59,603 nucleotides of DNA from Chromatiaceae bacterium (GCA_013426805.1 JACDZG010000035.1:1-59603), one strand, 5' to 3'; counted from the stretch's first letter, positions 7,206 through 15,251 are shown. The notes: generated by a model from the sequence alone, not told the origin. Program-made: numbers and translations.

Positions 7206-9118
7206 TGGCCTACAATGCCAACCCTTTCTTGGAGCGAATGTCCGAACGCACGACCTCGGACACGGAATTCGTACGGCTGTTTTCCCCCAAGATTCTTGAG
7301 AAGCTGGCCGAGGATGCCTTCGACGGTGCAGTGCATGTCTTCCGGAGCGCGCCCGGCGCTGGCAGGACCACGCTGCTACGCGCCTTCACACCGCCAGCAT
7401 TGCGCGCGTTCTGGAACTCCCGCAATCGGCCAGAGTTGTCGGAGTCTTTCCAGAAGCTGCGCAATCGTGGTTTGCTGACAGATGGCGATAGCCCTCAACT
7501 GGTCGGCGTTTACCTTAGCTGCGCCTCCGGTTATGCCGATCTGCCTTCCAACGAAGGCTTGGAGCAGGAAGGGCTGTTTCGGGCGTTGCTGGATTGCCGG
7601 ATCGTGCTGCGCACGCTGCGCAGCCTAGGTGCCCTTCTGGGGTTCAGTGGGCCGGAGCAACTGGCCGAGGTATCGCTGGACCATGCTACCGTGCCCCGCC
7701 TGCAAGGCATACCAGTACTTAAGAACGCGTTGGATCTCGCTAAGTGGGCCGAAGATCACGAGCAGCGTGTCTACGCGCAGCTCGACACCTTCATGGGATC
7801 TGCGGGCACGAACTTCCCCGTTCACGTCCGCTTCGAGGGGGTTCTCTGGTTGCAGTCGATCCAATTCGTCCATGAAGGCCGGACCGTTGGTGGTCAGCGG
7901 CTGCTGATGGTCGACGACATGCATAAGCTGCGACGTAAACAACGCGCCTTGCTGCTCGACGAGCTGACGGTAATGCGCCCCCGAATCCCGGTCTGGCTGG
8001 CGGAGCGCACCGTTGCGCTAGGAACGGAGCTGCTGTCGCAGGGGGCTCGCGAAGGTCGGGACCTGCGCGAATACAATCTAGATAAAATGTGGAGCGATCC
8101 TAGGGGGATGAACCAATTCGTGTCCTATGCTCAGAACATTTTGGATCGCCGCATGAAGAACCAGGACGTGGTTCCGGTGGGCTCGTTCACACAATGCCTG
8201 CGCGACAAGCTGGTCAGCAGCGAAGTGCGCGGTCAAGTCGCCGATGGCATCCAACGATTCCGAAATGAGGTGCAGCGTCACCAGTCGAAGGTGCGCTATA
8301 CGCAATGGTTGGCACGGGCGGACCAGTACACCGTCGACCAGAACTTGGAGTCGCTGCTCGAACTTTATGTCACGCGCATCCTACTGGTTCGCGATGAGTC
8401 TAAGCGCCAGTTGTCCCTGGACCTGACCTTGACCGAGGAAGAACTTGAGGACCGTGACAGTTCTCAGGTCCGCGGGGCCGCGGAGCTTTTCATGCACGAT
8501 GAATTAGGCATTCCATACTACTTCGGTTTCGATCGCTTATGCGTGATGGCGACGAGCAACGTTGAGGAACTGCTGGCGTTGGCCGCGGCACTTTACGTCG
8601 GCTTGCAGGCCAAGCAGGTGTTGCGCAAGTCCGAACCGGTCCTGTCGCCTGTCGAGCAGGACAAGCTGCTGCGCGAGGCAGCCAGTCGCAAGCGCGAGTT
8701 CATACCTAAGTCTCATACTGAAGGTACCCGGGCGCAACGTCTGTTGGACTCCATCGGGGCGTTTTGCTACGACCAGACCTTCGCGCCCAACGCTCCCTAC
8801 GCGCCCGGCGTTACCGGTGTGCGTCTTTCCAGCTGGGAACTGGCGAAGCTCACCGGACAGGTCAAGCCGCTCGGTTACAGCATGACGCTACAGCGGGTAC
8901 TGGCGGAATGTGTCGCGGAGAACCTTCTGGTCCAGCGCGAAAGCCAGGCCACGGGTTCGCGTGACAGCGGGACTGTTTTCTATTTGAATCGCTCGTTGTG
9001 CACTCACTATGGCCTGCCTTTGCAAATGGGGGGATGGCGGGACGTGTCGGTCGGAGACTTGATGAAGTGGATGGAACGTCGCCTCACGCCCAGTCGGAAA
9101 AGCCTGGCGGCGACCTAG
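7205..9118 (+). CDS. ORC/CDC6-like AAA+ ATPase
   Basis: This 637-residue AAA+ protein has Walker A at residues about 47-58 (SAPGAGRTTLLR) and Walker B at about 232-242 (RLLMVDDMHKL). The next strand, IPVWLAERTVAL, suits a sensor-1 position. The C-terminal 150 residues (from about 510) read as a winged-helix-like DNA-binding region. The overall plan resembles ORC/CDC6-type ATPases seen in conflict operons, so it may sense or remodel DNA or gate the enzymes encoded upstream; this is inference. The ATG is nested in the preceding stop (TGATG), which implies translational coupling and roughly matched expression. Confidence 0.75.
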   Translation: MAYNANPFLERMSERTTSDTEFVRLFSPKILEKLAEDAFDGAVHVFRSAPGAGRTTLLRAFTPPALRAFWNSRNRPELSESFQKLRNRGLLTDGDSPQLVGVYLSCASGYADLPSNEGLEQEGLFRALLDCRIVLRTLRSLGALLGFSGPEQLAEVSLDHATVPRLQGIPVLKNALDLAKWAEDHEQRVYAQLDTFMGSAGTNFPVHVRFEGVLWLQSIQFVHEGRTVGGQRLLMVDDMHKLRRKQRALLLDELTVMRPRIPVWLAERTVALGTELLSQGAREGRDLREYNLDKMWSDPRGMNQFVSYAQNILDRRMKNQDVVPVGSFTQCLRDKLVSSEVRGQVADGIQRFRNEVQRHQSKVRYTQWLARADQYTVDQNLESLLELYVTRILLVRDESKRQLSLDLTLTEEELEDRDSSQVRGAAELFMHDELGIPYYFGFDRLCVMATSNVEELLALAAALYVGLQAKQVLRKSEPVLSPVEQDKLLREAASRKREFIPKSHTEGTRAQRLLDSIGAFCYDQTFAPNAPYAPGVTGVRLSSWELAKLTGQVKPLGYSMTLQRVLAECVAENLLVQRESQATGSRDSGTVFYLNRSLCTHYGLPLQMGGWRDVSVGDLMKWMERRLTPSRKSLAAT

Positions 9119-9119
9119 C

Positions 9120-10292
9120 ATGCTTTGGGATCACTACGTATTTCGTCGCGGCGACGCAGTCCATGAGCTGTGGGACAGCTTGCTGAAGGACCGTCCGGTT
9201 GATCTGCTGTACATCGCGGGTCGTGGATTCGACGTTCGAGCGGAAACGGTGATGCGTGAGTTCGTCGCGGGCCAGCAGGGCGCCGAGCGCCGGACTGTAA
9301 GCGCGACGCTGCTGCTACTGGGATTACATGACTATGAACTGGACGAGGGCTTGAAACAGCTCACCGAGGAGAATGCCACAGCGCTAGAAGCGGTGTTCTC
9401 ATCGCTTGGCAGAACGGAGATGGTCACGGTCGCGACGCGCGACGGAGAGGACGAGGCGAGTGCCAGCGATATGTTGCGTCAGATCGTCAAGGCAGTGCTC
9501 GACGAAGTCGATGGCAAGACGGATATCATCCTTGATGTCAGCTCTTTACCTCGGGCGACGTATCTCGCACTGCTCACCAATATCCTGCAGAAGCTCGTCC
9601 CCAGTAAGGTGGCCACCCAGGGCGTCGTACATCCACTATACGCCAGCGGTGTGAACTTCCAGGTGTTTGTCGCCGAAGACGCCGAGTTGGATGGACATAT
9701 CCGTGCGGACGACCCGAGCAACGACCTTGTAAACATCCCTGGTTTCTTCGCCGCGTGGCAAGCCGAGAGCGTTCAGGACTGGCCTCTCGTTTGGTTCCCG
9801 GTCTTGGGCGAAGGGCGCGTGAACCAGTTGCAGAAAATCGCAGGCTCAATTCCAATGGAAGCCGAGGTATGTCCGGTTGTACCCCACCCTTCCAAGGACC
9901 CCCGGCGTGCGGATCGCCTGCTCGTGGAGTATCGGAACCCTCTGTTCGACAGCCGCAGCACTCCGACATCGAATATCCTCTATGCCAATGAGTCCCAGCC
10001 GTTCGAGGCCTACCGCCAACTCTTGGGGGCGATGCAGCGCTACCAGAGCAGTATGTCTATCCTCGGAGGTTGCCGCTTGGTATTGAGCCCGCTAGGCAGC
10101 AAGCTCATTACCCTTGGCAGCGGCTTGGCATGTTTTGAAATGCGGCCCGCCGACTTGACAGCCAAATATGGAGTCGCCATCCCCCATGCTGAGCCAAGGC
10201 GCTATGTCGCATCCGCGGATTCGCTACGCCAATCGAAGGCCGAGATCTACGTATTGCTCTTGACTGGCGAAGCCTATGGGACGCAAGACTAA
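9120..10292 (+). CDS. uncharacterised Rossmann-like protein, last gene of conflict operon
   Basis: I do not recognise a named family in this 390-residue protein. Residues about 30-42 read DLLYIAGRGFDVR, a strand ending in a glycine-rich loop. Residues about 135-145 read DIILDVSSLPR followed by a long helix, a strand-loop-helix resembling nucleotide-binding Rossmannoid and CARF-like folds. The second half (about 200-390) has alternating strands and helices without motifs. It starts one base after the ATPase stop and ends the operon; coding density then collapses into pseudogenes. It could be a sensor or effector subunit. No membrane segment or signal peptide is visible. Confidence 0.6.
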   Translation: MLWDHYVFRRGDAVHELWDSLLKDRPVDLLYIAGRGFDVRAETVMREFVAGQQGAERRTVSATLLLLGLHDYELDEGLKQLTEENATALEAVFSSLGRTEMVTVATRDGEDEASASDMLRQIVKAVLDEVDGKTDIILDVSSLPRATYLALLTNILQKLVPSKVATQGVVHPLYASGVNFQVFVAEDAELDGHIRADDPSNDLVNIPGFFAAWQAESVQDWPLVWFPVLGEGRVNQLQKIAGSIPMEAEVCPVVPHPSKDPRRADRLLVEYRNPLFDSRSTPTSNILYANESQPFEAYRQLLGAMQRYQSSMSILGGCRLVLSPLGSKLITLGSGLACFEMRPADLTAKYGVAIPHAEPRRYVASADSLRQSKAEIYVLLLTGEAYGTQD

Positions 10293-10338
10293 GCGATGGC
10301 TGTGTCGCGGTCACGATTCATCCGACGCGTCTCCTGTG

Positions 10339-10800
10339 CTATTGGAGCGGTTGGTCAAGCTCGATGGTGGCCTTCTCAAGACTGCCGGAGAATGGTAAGG
10401 CGTCTCGTAGAGGTGGCTGACCGGGGCGCCGGTATTGCACGCGATGAGCAGCCCATAGCTGGATGGCGCTGTACTGGGCGGCCATCTTGACGCCCTTGAG
10501 CTCGCCCACCGGTTTGCCGTCGATGGCGATGGTTGCATCGGCGCTGAACCAATCGGGCTTCAGGGACTTCTCCCTGGCGCGAACTGCACGGTGAGCGCAT
10601 AGGGCTCGGGCGTGATCCGCTCCTGCGAGGCCAGCGCGTATTCCCCGATCTTCAAGTAATTGCAGGCGTAGTGCCAGCGACCCGGCGACCGTCGAGGATG
10701 AAGAAGGTCCAGCCGCCGAACTCCTCGCCGGCGCAGGCCAACCCCCCCTCGGGGATCTTCACTTGGGCCTCAATGCGGTGGGCGCGGCCGAATCGCCTTA
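10339..10800 (-). pseudogene. arylsulfatase C-terminal remnant with several frameshifts
   Basis: Read on the minus strand in shifting frames, this region gives successive pieces of the C-terminal domain of large arylsulfatases: HRIEAQVKIPEGG, EEFGGWTFFILDGRRV, then in another frame CNYLKIGEYALASQERI, then SADATIAIDGKPVGELK, then CNTGAPVSHLYETPY, and finally FSGSLEKATIELDQPLQ with a stop at 10339-10341. At least three frame changes are needed, so no product is possible. The catalytic N-terminal part is absent. It is a relic of a sulfatase gene lost by truncation. Confidence 0.7.
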
Positions 10801-10971
10801 TTGTATGCCGGGGACCGGACATCGGGGACCGGGTACCGGGGCAACCGTTGGTGCTCGGGACGGTACCGCGGATCGGCATCCCGACCGACTGGCCTTGTCG
10901 TGCCGCGGCGCGGTCGCCATGTCCAGGCGTGCGGTCGAATTGACGACCTCGCATTGCCCAGGGTGCCCGCT

Positions 10972-11388
10972 ATGACTGATCAAACCGCTGACGAACGCCT
11001 GGCCCTGACCCGGCGCATCATGGACCTGCTCACGCTCTGGGCACTGCCCGCGCAGGCGATTGTTGACATTCTGGACTTGCCGGATACCGTGAAAGCCCGC
11101 CAGGTGGGGCGCTTTCGCGAGGCCGAGCCCTTGCCGGACGACCCGCGGGTGAATCGTCGGATCGCCTATCTGGTGCGGATCGAGGAGGCGCTGCACACCT
11201 ATTTTCCGCGTAATCCGGAACAGCGCAACCTTTGGGTCAGGCGGGGGAACAGGCGGTTTGGCCGCCGTGCACCCATCGCCGTCATGGTGGAGGATGGCGA
11301 GAGCGGCATGATCGCGGTGCTGTCGCACCTGGACTGTACCTTTGCCTGGGACCTGACCGGCTCCAAATCCGAGTACCAGATGACCTGA
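10972..11388 (+). CDS. MbcA/ParS/Xre-type (DUF2384) antitoxin-like protein, orphan
   Basis: This 138-residue protein (start ATG 10972) has an N-terminal helical part resembling the Xre-like helix-turn-helix of this group (MDLLTLWALPAQAIVDILDL, residues about 16-35). Its C-terminal part LWVRRGNRRFGRRAPIAVMVEDG (about 91-113) matches the toxin-binding signature, where W-(L/V)-R, an N and a P precede a short helix. In the usual RES/Xre modules such antitoxins sit beside a RES-domain NAD-degrading toxin. No such gene is adjacent: upstream is the arylsulfatase relic and downstream is convergent apaH. It may be a stranded antitoxin or a regulator in its own right. Confidence 0.6.
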   Translation: MTDQTADERLALTRRIMDLLTLWALPAQAIVDILDLPDTVKARQVGRFREAEPLPDDPRVNRRIAYLVRIEEALHTYFPRNPEQRNLWVRRGNRRFGRRAPIAVMVEDGESGMIAVLSHLDCTFAWDLTGSKSEYQMT

Positions 11389-11400
11389 TACCGCACCGCC

Positions 11401-12246
11401 TCAGTCGCCGCCCTCGCCCGGCGTCAGGTAGCCCGCGCAGGGCAGATGCAGCGGTTCAATGGGCTTGGATTTACGCACTCGCACCGCGGTCAAGCTGCCG
11501 CCCCACAGGCAGCCGCTATCGATTCCCCAGACGTTGTCCTGATCCCAGTAACCCAGCGCGGACCAGTGCCCGAAGATGATCCGCGTGGTGCGGGTCAGCC
11601 GGTCCGGACACTGGAACCAGGGGAACAAGCCTGCCGGACAATTGGCCGGCAGGCTCTTTTCCTTGAGCGCCAGGGCGCCGTCCGCGGTGCAATAGCGCAG
11701 CCGGGTCAAGCAGTTGGTGATGAAGCGCAGACGTTCGATGCCGGTGAGTTCCGGGCTCCAGCGGCTCGGTTCGTTGCCGTACATGGCGAACAGGAAATCG
11801 CGCCAGTCCGGTCCCCGCAGGGCGGTTTCCACCTCACGGGCGCAAGCGCGCGCGTCGTCAAGGGTCCATTGCGGGGGGAGCCCCGCATGGATCAGCGTGT
11901 AGCCCTTGGCGCTGTCGTGATGCAGCAGGGGGCGGCGGCGCAGCCAATCCAGGAGTTCCTCGCGATCAGGGGCCTCCAGGACCGCCTGGAGGGTGCCCTT
12001 CTGCGCGTGCTTCCGGTTGCCGGCGGCCAGCGCGAGCAAGTGCAGATCATGGTTGCCGAGTACGACGACCGCACAGGCGTCGAGCGAGCGGACCAGCCGC
12101 AGCACGCCCAGGGAGTCGGGCCCCCGATTGACCAGATCGCCGGCGAACCAGAGATGGTCCGCGCCGGGATCGAAACGGATGCGTTCGAGCAAACGGTGGA
12201 GTTCCAGTTCGCAGCCCTGGATATCTCCGATAGCGTAGGTAGGCAT
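11401..12246 (-). CDS. apaH: symmetrical bis(5'-nucleosyl)-tetraphosphatase ApaH
   Basis: This 281-residue protein hydrolyses Ap4A to two ADP and decaps Np4-capped RNA in the cytoplasm. The calcineurin-like metallophosphatase motifs are complete: GDIQGC at residues 7-12, GDLVNRGPDS, VVLGNHDLHLLA, and later HAGLPPQW and the family-specific IFGHWSALGYW and GIDSGCLWGG. The ATG at 12244-12246 starts exactly at MPTYAIGDIQGC; upstream in-frame sequence is arginine-rich and noncoding in character. It follows apaG by 25 bp in the same direction, the standard apaGH pair. Confidence 0.95.
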   Translation of the reverse strand: MPTYAIGDIQGCELELHRLLERIRFDPGADHLWFAGDLVNRGPDSLGVLRLVRSLDACAVVVLGNHDLHLLALAAGNRKHAQKGTLQAVLEAPDREELLDWLRRRPLLHHDSAKGYTLIHAGLPPQWTLDDARACAREVETALRGPDWRDFLFAMYGNEPSRWSPELTGIERLRFITNCLTRLRYCTADGALALKEKSLPANCPAGLFPWFQCPDRLTRTTRIIFGHWSALGYWDQDNVWGIDSGCLWGGSLTAVRVRKSKPIEPLHLPCAGYLTPGEGGD

Positions 12247-12271
12247 GCGCGTGCGGTCGGTGGTGTCGCGG

Positions 12272-12646
12272 CTAGTGCAGGCTGCGCATGGATGCCAGGG
12301 AAAACGCCGGGATCGCGGCGTCGAAGCGGGTGCCGTCATCGCTGACCATGCCGTAGCTTCCATGCATGCTGCCGACCGGTGTGGGCAGGATGGTGCCGCT
12401 GGTATACTCGAAGCACTCGCCCGGTTGCAGATAGGGTTGCTCTCCCACCACGCCTTCCCCGCGGACTTCCTGCACCTTGCCGTCCGAATCGGTGATCACC
12501 CAATGCCGGTCGAGCAGGCGCGCGGCCTCGTCGCCTTGATTCTCGATGGTAATGGTGTAGGAAAAGACATAGCGTCCGTCGGCCGGTGAGGACTGCTCGG
12601 GCTGGAACTTGCTGAGGGCACCGACCTTGATCGAGTGATGCTTCAT
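12272..12646 (-). CDS. apaG: ApaG (Co2+/Mg2+ efflux-associated protein)
   Basis: This 124-residue single-domain protein is the usual ApaG length. The beta-rich fold is recognisable from YVFSYTITIENQGDEAARLLDRHWVITD and GVVGEQPYLQPGECFEYTSG, then GSMHGSYGM. The ATG at 12644-12646 is preceded by a good Shine-Dalgarno sequence (AAGGAGT on the minus strand, 12651-12657). The function is not firmly known; mutants are linked to divalent-metal resistance. In most gammaproteobacteria rsmA and pdxA lie directly upstream, but here the upstream neighbours are divergent and unrelated. Confidence 0.93.
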   Translation of the reverse strand: MKHHSIKVGALSKFQPEQSSPADGRYVFSYTITIENQGDEAARLLDRHWVITDSDGKVQEVRGEGVVGEQPYLQPGECFEYTSGTILPTPVGSMHGSYGMVSDDGTRFDAAIPAFSLASMRSLH

Positions 12647-12693
12647 GTGGACTCCTTGAATCGTTGCAATGGGTTGACTGACCGCGCTCAAGC

Positions 12694-12712
12694 CGTTAAG
12701 GGTACCTTAACG
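12694..12712. promoter_or_regulatory. perfect 8-bp-arm palindrome upstream of apaG
   Basis: CGTTAAGG-GTA-CCTTAACG is a perfect inverted repeat about 48 bp upstream of the apaG start, in an otherwise featureless divergent region. The symmetry and spacing suit an operator for a dimeric regulator, or a small hairpin in a leader. No T-run follows, so a terminator is unlikely. The function is inferred only from position. Confidence 0.35.
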
Positions 12713-12971
12713 CGCACCACTCCAGGAAGTTCGGCGGCCGCCGCGGCGCGTCGCGGGTCGGAGTTTCAGCACGCCGGCACCGCGGTGCAGCGTGCGTGAA
12801 CGGAAGCAGACAAGCGGGCCGCAACGCGGGATAATGCGAACCGGGATGCGGTCTCGGTGACCGGACAGGTCCGTTCACGCCGCTCTCGTTGCGCGATGTT
12901 GATTGTTGTTTCGCACGGTTTTCGTTCTTCACCCCCCCAGAACTTCACTTGCAGTGTTCTTCGGTACGTTC

Positions 12972-13139
12972 ATGACTTACAAGCGCAACCGTCGAAAACC
13001 CGATCTGTTTGCACTCCTGCTGATCGTCGTGGTCGTCGGTATGGCCGCAACCCTTGGGTACCAGATCAACATCTACTACGGCGCGGATGCGGTGCCGATC
13101 GCCAAGCAGGCGCCCGGTGCCGACGCGGTCGGTGGCTGA
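12972..13139 (+). CDS. small single-pass membrane protein
   Basis: This 55-residue protein has a basic N-terminus (MTYKRNRRKPDL), one hydrophobic segment at residues about 12-29 (LFALLLIVVVVGMAATLG) and a short polar tail. By the positive-inside rule the N-terminus should be cytoplasmic. It lies 25 bp upstream of the Gfo/Idh/MocA gene in the same direction, so the two are probably cotranscribed. The family is not recognised. The hydrophobic pattern, start codon and spacing support a real gene. Confidence 0.6.
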   Translation: MTYKRNRRKPDLFALLLIVVVVGMAATLGYQINIYYGADAVPIAKQAPGADAVGG

Positions 13140-13164
13140 TCGCCTCACGGCAGGTCTCTTGCCC

Positions 13165-14100
13165 ATGCCGGAAAAACTGCGTTTAGCCGTCATCGGCGTC
13201 GGTTATCTGGGCCGTTTTCACGCCCTGATCTACTCGCGGATGGCCGATGTCGTGCTGGTCGGCGTGGTTGACACGGACCCGGAGCGCGCCCGGGCCGTGG
13301 CGGCCGAGGCCGGTTGCGCCGTCTTTGACCGTGCGGCGGATCTGGTCGATCGGGTCGATGCGGTCAGTATCGTGGTCCCGACCACGCTTCATCGGTCGGC
13401 CGCCGAGCCGTTTTTGCGGCGCGGCCTCGCGGTGCTGATCGAGAAACCCATCGCCGCGACCCAGGCGGACGGCGTCGCGATCGTGCAACTGGCCCGCGAC
13501 CATGGGGCACTGGTCCAGATCGGGCATGTGGAGCGGTTCAATGCCGGCGTCATGGCGCTGGCCGAGCGCATCACGGCACCGCGCTACATCGAAGCCCAGC
13601 GCATGGGCGGATTCACCGAGCGCGCGACCGACGTGGACGTAGTGTCGGATCTCATGATCCACGACATCGACATCATCCTGGCGCTGGTGGGAGAACCGAT
13701 CAGCAGCATCTCCGCGGTGGGTTCAGCGGTGCTGACCCCCCATGTGGACATCGCCAGCGCCCGTCTGGAATTCGTCAACGGGACCGTGGCGAATGTCGTC
13801 GCGAGTCGTGTCTCGGACAAACAGACCCGTCGCATCCGCGTCTTCCAGCCGGGGGCCTACCTGTCGCTCGACTTCATCGCGCAAACCATCGACAGCGCCG
13901 GTCTCAAAGAGGTACCGGGGGCCGCTCGCCCCGAGATCGTGCGTGAGCGTCTTCAGGTCGAAGCGGTCAAGCCGCTGGACCGGGAATTGGCCGCCTTCGT
14001 GGAGTCGGTCCGCACCGGCCGTCCGCCATTGGTGGACGGCGCCATCGGGCTGAAGGCGCTGGAGGTCGCGCTGGAGGTTCGCGCCCGGATCGGGGGCTAG
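13165..14100 (+). CDS. Gfo/Idh/MocA-family NAD(P)-dependent oxidoreductase
   Basis: This 311-residue protein has the N-terminal Rossmann motif VIGVGYLGRFHA (residues about 9-20), an acidic residue after strand 2 (VGVVDTD) and the family's conserved Lys in VLIEKPIA. The C-terminal substrate domain contains HVERFN and SDLMIHDIDIILAL, whose His residues belong to the active-site region. HVERFN plus the compact length resemble members found with lipid A genes (UDP-GlcNAc 3-dehydrogenase, GnnA-like), but no partner aminotransferase is present, so the substrate stays open. The start was chosen at MPEKLRLAVIG because upstream codons are arginine-rich noise. Confidence 0.85.
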   Translation: MPEKLRLAVIGVGYLGRFHALIYSRMADVVLVGVVDTDPERARAVAAEAGCAVFDRAADLVDRVDAVSIVVPTTLHRSAAEPFLRRGLAVLIEKPIAATQADGVAIVQLARDHGALVQIGHVERFNAGVMALAERITAPRYIEAQRMGGFTERATDVDVVSDLMIHDIDIILALVGEPISSISAVGSAVLTPHVDIASARLEFVNGTVANVVASRVSDKQTRRIRVFQPGAYLSLDFIAQTIDSAGLKEVPGAARPEIVRERLQVEAVKPLDRELAAFVESVRTGRPPLVDGAIGLKALEVALEVRARIGG

Positions 14101-14169
14101 CACTTGCGAGCCGACGATGGAGTCGCGCAGTCGAGCGTCGCTAGTGCGGCATGATGCAATTTACGTTGC

Positions 14170-14525
14170 ATGACCGAACCCCCGCAGACCCGTTGGCTGT
14201 TGCTGTCCTTCAGCCTCCCTGGCCGCTCCGTCGGCACCGGGCGGGTGCGGCTGTGGCGGGCGCTCAGGGACTTAGGGGCCGGCAGCCTGCGCGACGGGGT
14301 TGCCGTGCTGCCGGCGAGCGCCGCCGCCCGCACCGCGTTCGAGCGGCGTTGCGCAACAGGGTCTTGTGGACTCTGGTCGCGGCGGCCTTCCTGGCGATGC
14401 GGAAGGGGCCTTGTACCTGAACTTCGGCTGGGCCGGACCACTGACCCAGATGGGCTGGTTCTTCACCAAGGCGGCGCTCGTCACCTTCGGTGGGGCCTAT
14501 GCGGTGCTGCCCTATAGGTCGGCGC
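14170..14525 (+). pseudogene. composite chrB-chrA (chromate resistance) remnant
   Basis: The first 60 codons from the ATG at 14170 read like the N-terminus of ChrB (RWLLLSFSLPGRS, then RVRLWRALRDLGAGSLRDGV). The sequence then changes frame into pieces of the ChrA transporter: LWTLVAAAFLAM in one frame and LYLNFGWAGPLTQMGWFFTK followed by VTFGGAYAVLPY in another. A complete chrBA locus would need about 2 kb, so both genes have been cut down and fused by internal deletions. No functional product is expected. Confidence 0.65.
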
Positions 14526-14617
14526 AGGGCCGCACCCCGCTCCTGTCCATCCACTGGAACCTGACCGTCATCGGGCATACTCTTGCCGATCCTGCCGCCA
14601 ATTTGGAGTACGCGACC

Positions 14618-14851
14618 ATGGCCCACCGATTCGACCGCATCACCAGCGATCCCGCTCGCATGAACGGCCAGCCCTGCATCCGCGGGATGCGTCTCACCGC
14701 CAGGCGCGTGGTCGCGGCCGTCGCCCTCTACCCCGATCGCGAAGCGCTCAAGCGCGAGTACCCGGAGTTGGAAGACGAAGACATCCGCCAAGCCCTGGAG
14801 TACGCGGCGGAAAGCATCGCCGACGAGATCCTCGCCCTGGATGCGGCGTGA
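14618..14851 (+). CDS. DUF433 family antitoxin
   Basis: This 77-residue DUF433 protein contains FDRITSDPARMNGQPCIRGM followed by RLTARRVVAAVALYPDREAL and EYPELEDEDIRQALEYAAE, the typical helix-turn-helix-like core. DUF433 proteins are usually paired with a DUF5615 PIN-like protein as a toxin-antitoxin module. That partner begins 4 bp before this gene's end (ATGA overlap) but is broken by frameshifts. This antitoxin is intact; the ATG at 14618 gives the usual N-terminus. Confidence 0.8.
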   Translation: MAHRFDRITSDPARMNGQPCIRGMRLTARRVVAAVALYPDREALKREYPELEDEDIRQALEYAAESIADEILALDAA

Positions 14852-15251
14852 CGCCCCTGCTGCTCGACCAAGGGTTGCCGCGTAGCGCACCTGCAACAAC
14901 TCGGCATCCAGGCGACTCACGTCGCGGATATCGGATATCGGACTCAGCCGCGCCAGCGACAGCCAGATCATCGACCAGGCGCGGTCGGACCGGACCGCCA
15001 TCGTCACCCTGGATGCGGACTTTCATGCCTTGATCGCCGTTAGTGGCGCGGCCCGGCCCACGGTGATCCGCATCCGTCGCGAGGGCCTCAACGGCGCCGA
15101 GATCGCCGCGTTGATTGCGGATGTATTGTTGCGCCTGCCTGAAGCGATTGCCCAAGGTGCCCTGATGACCGTCACCGAGCGTACCATCCGCATCCGCCGT
15201 CTGCCCGTCAAGCGGCCATCGCCGACCCGTCGGCGGGAGGGGCAAAGCTAA
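14848..15251 (+). pseudogene. DUF5615 PIN-like toxin, frameshifted
   Basis: The gene starts normally (MTPLLLDQGLPR) at the antitoxin overlap, continues in a second frame (AHLQQLGIQATHVADIG) and then in a third (LSRASDSQIIDQARSDRTAIVTLDADFHALIA), which runs to RTIRIRRLP and the stop at 15251. The acidic residues in LLLDQG and TLDADF are the PIN-like signature. The second break is explained by a tandem 7-bp duplication (ATATCGG twice at about 14930-14945), which shifts the frame by one. The toxin is therefore inactivated while its DUF433 antitoxin remains. Confidence 0.75.

Noticed and set aside
11446-12345. 299-codon plus-strand frame opposite apaH
   Set aside because: Exact antisense shadow of a well-supported gene; no independent features.
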